Shown: in pieces, positions 59,967-64,000 of the stretch
Numbering within the stretch: the first letter of the stretch is position 1
How the letters are laid out: every line of letters begins with the position of its first letter
NCBI GenBank assembly: GCA_944390015.1
Contig: CALXOL010000010.1
Location: forward strand, 1 to 64,000
Length of the DNA: 64,000 bases
DNA from: an uncultured Spirochaetaceae bacterium
Lineage (GTDB): Bacteria; Spirochaetota; Spirochaetia; Sphaerochaetales; Sphaerochaetaceae
Direction: 5' to 3'
Notes under the pieces: model-generated
The model's input: the letters and a program-made list of their open reading frames with translations, nothing else
Database searches by the model: none
What the model was told of the DNA's origin: nothing
Translations under genes and position numbers: made by a program

Positions 59967-60497
59967 TTATAGAAACATTCGATTATTATATTCCTCCATG
60001 GCCCACGCCTCTACTCTTTGAACAAATTCTTCCTTTCCATCCGAGTAAGATTCAATGTCGTAAGGGAATTTCATTGCAAGATCCTTCTTCAGCTCTGCAT
60101 ATTCAATTGCAACCTCTCTATGAGACCTTAGATAATCGCGAAAGGCCAAGTGCCTTATTATGTTATGATCGTCCCCAAGCTGAAAGATGTGAATCTGATG
60201 GGTTCTCTCGTCCCCTCCTTTTCTCAGATATCGCCTTCCTTCAATACCGAATGACCCGAGATACTCATAGCCTATTTTTACAAACTCATCACTGACGGCA
60301 TCGACGGCAGAGAGGTCTTTGACAACCGGCATGATATCGATAATAGGTTTTGCAGCAAGAAAGGGAACAGAGGTGCTTCCGATGTGATGAATTGCTACAA
60401 GGTTGTCCTTAAGAATGCCTTTGATTAGAGAGGCCTCCTCTTCAAAGAGAAGTGGCCAACTTGGATCATACTCTACTACTTTAATATGTTGCGCCAT
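59967..60497 (-). CDS. GrpB/UPF0157-family protein
   Basis: 176 aa from ATG 60497 (TTG 60503 possible). HIGSTSVPFLAAKPIIDI is the family signature, a nucleotidyltransferase-like fold, and HIFQLGDDHNIIRHLAFRDYLR follows. Function not settled. The only ribosome-binding sequence (AGGAGG) is inside the stem of the preceding terminator. Confidence 0.85.
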   Translation of the reverse strand: MAQHIKVVEYDPSWPLLFEEEASLIKGILKDNLVAIHHIGSTSVPFLAAKPIIDIMPVVKDLSAVDAVSDEFVKIGYEYLGSFGIEGRRYLRKGGDERTHQIHIFQLGDDHNIIRHLAFRDYLRSHREVAIEYAELKKDLAMKFPYDIESYSDGKEEFVQRVEAWAMEEYNNRMFL

Positions 60498-60502
60498 ATT
60501 CA

Positions 60503-60529
60503 AAAAACATCCCTCCTGAAGGAGGGATT
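60503..60529 (-). terminator. Terminator of the hyd operon
   Basis: On the minus strand ATCCCTCC and GGAGGGAT pair perfectly (8 bp) around TTCA, followed by GTTTTTT. It lies 11 nt after hydA. The same GGAGGG is the nearest ribosome-binding sequence for the GrpB gene. Confidence 0.9.
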
Positions 60530-60539
60530 AAACCAATTA

Positions 60540-62282
60540 TTATTCGTCCTTATAAACCTTCTGGCTCTTATAGGATGTATGGAGAGTCTCATGCGCCTTA
60601 TGGCTTAGAGGCTTTCCAAGGAAATCATCATAGAGCTTGATGATTGAAGGATTCTCATGGCTACGCCTGAGTGTGCATCTCTCATCATCGGTATAAAGAC
60701 CCTTTGTCCTCTTTGCTCTGACCTCGTCATCCGTTCCGATAGGCTGACCGCCACCTGCGATACAACCTCCGCGGCAGGCCATTATCTCGATGAACTCATA
60801 AGGAGCTCTCTCCCCTTTAAGCTTGGCATTCTTGACCTCTTCAAGAATCTCCTTGGCATTAGCCATTCCATGGACGACTGCAACACGAACCGGTGTCCCC
60901 TTGAAATCGACGGTGCCTTTCTTGACTTCGCTCATTCCTCTCACAGGTGCAACCTCGACATTATCGAGTTCAGATCCTGTTACAAACTTATAGGCAGAGC
61001 GAACTGCGGCTTCCATAACACCACCTGTGACTCCGAAGATCGTAGCGGCTCCCGTGTACTCGCCGATTGGACTGTCAACTTCACTCTCCTCAAGATTCTT
61101 AAAATCTATTCCGTACTGGCTGATAATCCTTCCAAGTTCTCTTGTGGTAAGAACGACATCCACATCCTTATAATCGGATGCGTTCATAGGACGGCGAATC
61201 TCATCCTTCTTGGCTGTACATGGCATGATTGCTACAGAATAGATCTTACTAGGATCCACACCGATCTTCTCAGCCCAGTATGTCTTTGTGATAGCACCCT
61301 GCATCATCATAGGGCTCTTAGCCGAAGAAAGATTCTCAAGAAGCTCTGGATAGTACTCCTCAACATAGTTCACCCAGCCTGGGCAGCATGATGTGAACTG
61401 TGGAAGGACTCCGTTGTCCTTGATTCTCTCAACAAGCTCGCTTGCCTCCTCCATGATGGTAAGATCCGCACCGAAGTTCGTATCGAATACATAATCGGCT
61501 CCAAGCCTTCTGAGAGCCGTATAGAGCTTACCAGTGGTAATCTCACCTGGCTCAAGTCCGAACTCCTCTCCGATTGCAACACGTACCGATGGTGCCATCT
61601 GAACGGCTACTACCTTATCAGGATCACTGATGGCCTTCATCATCAAAGACACGTCATCCTGCTCATAAATAGCTCCGACAGGGCAATGCGTAATACACTG
61701 GCCACACTTAATACATGGACTCTCATTGAGAGGAAGGTTCGCAGCCGGACTCATAGTAGTTGAGTCACCTCTTCCGATGAACTCAAGAGCATATACACCC
61801 TGAAGCTCCTGGCAGACCTGTACGCAGCGTCCGCATTTGATGCACTTATAAGGATCGAGTGTGATGATATGTGTCGAATCATCTACAACCCTGTCCCTGA
61901 GCCTTGGTTTGAAAGGCTGCTCACGGATGCCGTACTCGATTGCGAGCTTCTGCAGCTCACACTTATTGTTCCTTACACATGTGAGACATGATGTAGGATG
62001 TGTACTCATTGTAAGCTCGATTATGGTCTTACGTACCTCATAGAGCTCCTGGTCATGTGTTATAATCTTCATGCCTTCCGCACAAGGTGTCGCACACGCC
62101 CTTAAAATCTTAGCAGAACCCTCCTGCTTGCAGACACAGAGTCCGCATGAGCCGAACGGCTTTAAATCAGGATGATAGCAGAGGGTCGGAATCCTGATTC
62201 CCACCTGGCGTGCAGCTTCAAGTACGCTGGTTCCTGCTTCAACTTCTACTGGAATACCGTTTATGGTTAAATGAATCTTCAT
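60540..62282 (-). CDS. hydA: [FeFe] hydrogenase catalytic subunit, bifurcating/NAD-linked type
   Basis: 580 aa. A [2Fe-2S] ferredoxin domain (about 1-75), a His/Cys cluster (HPTSCLTCVRNNKCELQ, 95-111), and two [4Fe-4S] clusters (CIKCGRCVQVC, CIKCGQCITHCP) precede the H-domain. The H-cluster motifs are complete: TSCCPGW (297-303), MPCTAKKDE (353-361) and MACRGGCIAGGGQP (501-514), with Cys300, 355, 503 and 507. With HydB/HydC it makes H2 from NADH, possibly with reduced ferredoxin. A short C-terminal SSU-like part is present. Confidence 0.94.
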   Translation of the reverse strand: MKIHLTINGIPVEVEAGTSVLEAARQVGIRIPTLCYHPDLKPFGSCGLCVCKQEGSAKILRACATPCAEGMKIITHDQELYEVRKTIIELTMSTHPTSCLTCVRNNKCELQKLAIEYGIREQPFKPRLRDRVVDDSTHIITLDPYKCIKCGRCVQVCQELQGVYALEFIGRGDSTTMSPAANLPLNESPCIKCGQCITHCPVGAIYEQDDVSLMMKAISDPDKVVAVQMAPSVRVAIGEEFGLEPGEITTGKLYTALRRLGADYVFDTNFGADLTIMEEASELVERIKDNGVLPQFTSCCPGWVNYVEEYYPELLENLSSAKSPMMMQGAITKTYWAEKIGVDPSKIYSVAIMPCTAKKDEIRRPMNASDYKDVDVVLTTRELGRIISQYGIDFKNLEESEVDSPIGEYTGAATIFGVTGGVMEAAVRSAYKFVTGSELDNVEVAPVRGMSEVKKGTVDFKGTPVRVAVVHGMANAKEILEEVKNAKLKGERAPYEFIEIMACRGGCIAGGGQPIGTDDEVRAKRTKGLYTDDERCTLRRSHENPSIIKLYDDFLGKPLSHKAHETLHTSYKSQKVYKDE

Positions 62283-62296
62283 CTTCTACACCCCCA

Positions 62297-64000
62297 TTAC
62301 TTCACGCTGATAGCAGAGAACTTACATGTTTCCTTACATACTCCGCACTTGATACATACCTGTGGGTTAATGCTGTGAGGTTTCTTAAGTTCTCCAGAGA
62401 TGGCTCCGACAGGGCACTTACGTGCACAGGCGGTACATCCGATACACTTCGTCGGATCAATGGAATATGTGATAAGTTTCTTACATTTTCCTGATGGGCA
62501 CTTCTTATCGCGGATATGTGCCTCATATTCCTCCGGGAAGTACTTGAGAGTCGAGAGTACAGGGTTTGGTGCCGTCTGGCCGAGAGCACAGAGACTTCCC
62601 TTCTGCATTGCAAGTGCGATCTGGCGCATCTGAGCGACATCCTCATCGGTTGCCTTACCTTCAGTAATCTTGCCCAGAAGTCCGTTAAGCGTCTTTCCTC
62701 CAATTCTGCACGGCGCACACTTACCACATGACTCATCGACGGTGAAATCAAGATAGAACTTGGCAACGTCTACTATACAGTCATCCTCGTCCATTACGAT
62801 CATACCACCAGAGCCCATCATCGATCCGATCTTCATAAGAGATCCGAAATCAATCGGAGTATCGAGATTCTCCTCAGTGATTACACCACCGGAAGGACCG
62901 CCGGTCTGAACGGCTTTGAACTTCTTTCCATGTGCGATTCCTCCTCCGATGTCAAAAACGATTTCACGGAGCGTCGTTCCCATAGGAACTTCAACAAGAC
63001 CGGAGTTACAGATCTTACCAGTCAGAGCGAATACCTTCGTTCCATGGCTGTCGGCCGTTCCAATTGAAGCAAACCACTCGCCACCGCGTGTGATGATTGC
63101 AGGGATATTAGCCCATGTCTCTACGTTATTAATGACAGTCGGCTTTCCCCAAAGACCCTTTACAGCAGGGAATGGTGGGCGTGGCTGAGGCATACCCCTG
63201 TGCCCTTCGATGGACTGCAGAAGTGCCGTCTCCTCTCCGCAGACGAATGCACCTGCGCCGAGGCGGATCTCGATATCATAATCAAAACCACTTCCGAGGA
63301 TATCTTTACCAAGAAGTCCGTACTCCCTAGCCTGTTTCATTGCAACTTCAAGACGGTGAATCGCAAGTGGATACTCAGCTCTGATGTAGATGAAGCCCTG
63401 ATGAGCACCAATTGCCTTACCGCAGATCGTCATAGCCTCAAGGACTGAGTGCGGATCTCCCTCAAGCGTGGAACGATCCATGTACGCTCCCGGGTCTCCC
63501 TCATCTGCGTTACATACGACGTATTTGACATCTCCCTCGGCCTGTTTCGTGAAGTTCCACTTCATCCATGTCGGGAAGCCCGCTCCTCCACGTCCACGTA
63601 GTCCGGCTATCTTGAGCTCGTTGATGATATCATCCTCGCTCATCTCGAAAAGTGCCTTCTCAAGCGCCTTATATCCATCACAGGCGATGTACTCATCTAT
63701 GTTCTCTGGATTGATCTTTCCGCAGTTTCGGAGAACAACCCTCTTCTGCTTCTTATAGAACTGGATGTCCTCTACTTCCTCGTATGCTTTTCTTACATGA
63801 TGACCGTATTGAAGACGAGGAATCTCACGCCCCTTAATAACGTGCTCGCTTATAATCTCTTTCGCATCTTCCGGTTTTACCTGTACATAGAAGCTGTCCT
63901 CAGGAAGGATCTTAACAATAGGTCCCTGCTCACAGAAGCCGAAGCAACCGGTCTTTACGACCTGCACCTTATCAGCGACTCCCTGCGCCTTAGCCTCCTC
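62297..64000 (-). CDS. hydB: NuoF-like hydrogenase subunit, 5' end outside the window
   Basis: At least 567 aa; the reading frame continues through the window end (EEAKAQGVADK precedes VQVVKTGCFGFCEQGP). The N-terminus is a thioredoxin-like [2Fe-2S] domain. Then come the FMN/NADH core (GRGGAGFPTWMKW, ADEGDPGAYMDR, GAFVCGEETALL), the NuoF [4Fe-4S] motif ESCGKCAPCRIG and two C-terminal [4Fe-4S] clusters (CIGCTACARKCPVGA, CIKCGVCKETCK). It carries electrons between NAD(H) and HydA. hydC (NuoE-like) is expected upstream. Confidence 0.93.
   Translation of the reverse strand, partial: EEAKAQGVADKVQVVKTGCFGFCEQGPIVKILPEDSFYVQVKPEDAKEIISEHVIKGREIPRLQYGHHVRKAYEEVEDIQFYKKQKRVVLRNCGKINPENIDEYIACDGYKALEKALFEMSEDDIINELKIAGLRGRGGAGFPTWMKWNFTKQAEGDVKYVVCNADEGDPGAYMDRSTLEGDPHSVLEAMTICGKAIGAHQGFIYIRAEYPLAIHRLEVAMKQAREYGLLGKDILGSGFDYDIEIRLGAGAFVCGEETALLQSIEGHRGMPQPRPPFPAVKGLWGKPTVINNVETWANIPAIITRGGEWFASIGTADSHGTKVFALTGKICNSGLVEVPMGTTLREIVFDIGGGIAHGKKFKAVQTGGPSGGVITEENLDTPIDFGSLMKIGSMMGSGGMIVMDEDDCIVDVAKFYLDFTVDESCGKCAPCRIGGKTLNGLLGKITEGKATDEDVAQMRQIALAMQKGSLCALGQTAPNPVLSTLKYFPEEYEAHIRDKKCPSGKCKKLITYSIDPTKCIGCTACARKCPVGAISGELKKPHSINPQVCIKCGVCKETCKFSAISVK

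Noticed and set aside
60540-64000. [FeFe] hydrogenase as a novel enzyme
   Set aside because: All motifs match the well-known HydA/HydB multimeric hydrogenases; nothing unusual is visible.
1-64000. tRNA or rRNA genes
   Set aside because: I read the intergenic regions and saw no cloverleaf with CCA-type end or rRNA-like sequence; a dedicated covariance search could still find one.

Overview
The window looks like chromosomal DNA of an anaerobic spirochaete (Treponemataceae/Sphaerochaetaceae-like; the genus cannot be fixed from sequence alone). The main argument is a phenylalanyl-tRNA synthetase of the archaeal/eukaryotic type (pheS 513 aa, pheT 751 aa), a known spirochaete trait. It is supported by many short lipoproteins and outer-membrane barrels, a type Vd patatin, [FeFe]-hydrogenase/NuoF-like genes and tightly overlapping minus-strand gene runs. 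No rRNA, tRNA or CRISPR array was recognised.

Layout. 1-3.1 kb is a gene-poor, AT-rich accessory segment: a Firmicutes-like AlbA_2/Schlafen-type regulator under a promoter with four tandem 11-bp operator-like repeats, an integrase-like fragment, a truncated Fic fragment, and related repeats and hairpins on both sides of the regulator. 3.1-10.2 kb holds a GT4 glycosyltransferase, a DUF2974 lipase-like protein coupled to an acidic-linker outer-membrane protein, a LOG/YitT pair and a hipBA module. 10.2-16.0 kb holds pheST and a fused E1 alpha-beta 2-oxoacid dehydrogenase. 16.3-18.8 kb is a purine-salvage operon (hpt, an Xpt1-like gene, purA) ending in a strong terminator. 19.0-20.8 kb has a DUF4143 ATPase and the remnant of a DUF234 ATPase.

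20.9-28.6 kb is a complete histidine operon, hisG-D-C-B-H-A-F-IE, in the enterobacterial order with bifunctional hisB and hisIE. It ends in a pentapeptide-repeat gene. It is preceded by a 13-codon leader peptide with four consecutive His codons and a terminator/antiterminator, i.e. a classical ribosome-mediated attenuator.

28.6-43.2 kb is a long minus-strand run with frequent overlaps: glpK, cdaA, ybbR, acpS, truA, a degenerate UDG-like gene, priA, def, fmt, type Vd patatin, YhcC-like radical SAM, class I fumarase subunits and an FKBP lipoprotein, with yjjG on the plus strand. 43.4-50.8 kb has a response regulator/histidine kinase/PepSY operon, a second patatin, an M16C protease and endonuclease IV, the last two divergent from overlapping promoters. 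50.8-60.5 kb is an envelope-rich region of poorly known proteins (LPP20-like, barrels, lipoproteins), with pepT, an orphan PTS EIIA, an orphan substrate-binding lipoprotein and a GrpB-family gene. 60.5-64.0 kb carries a catalytically complete [FeFe] hydrogenase (hydA) and the NuoF-like hydB, which runs off the window.

The most notable points are the his attenuator, the tRNA-binding-domain fusion on PheT, a recurrent promoter geometry in which the -10 box lies 6-9 nt before the start codon (apparent leaderless or near-leaderless mRNAs), the UDG-fold protein that keeps Fe-S cysteines but has lost catalytic motifs, and a GrpB-family gene whose ribosome-binding site is buried in the hydA terminator.
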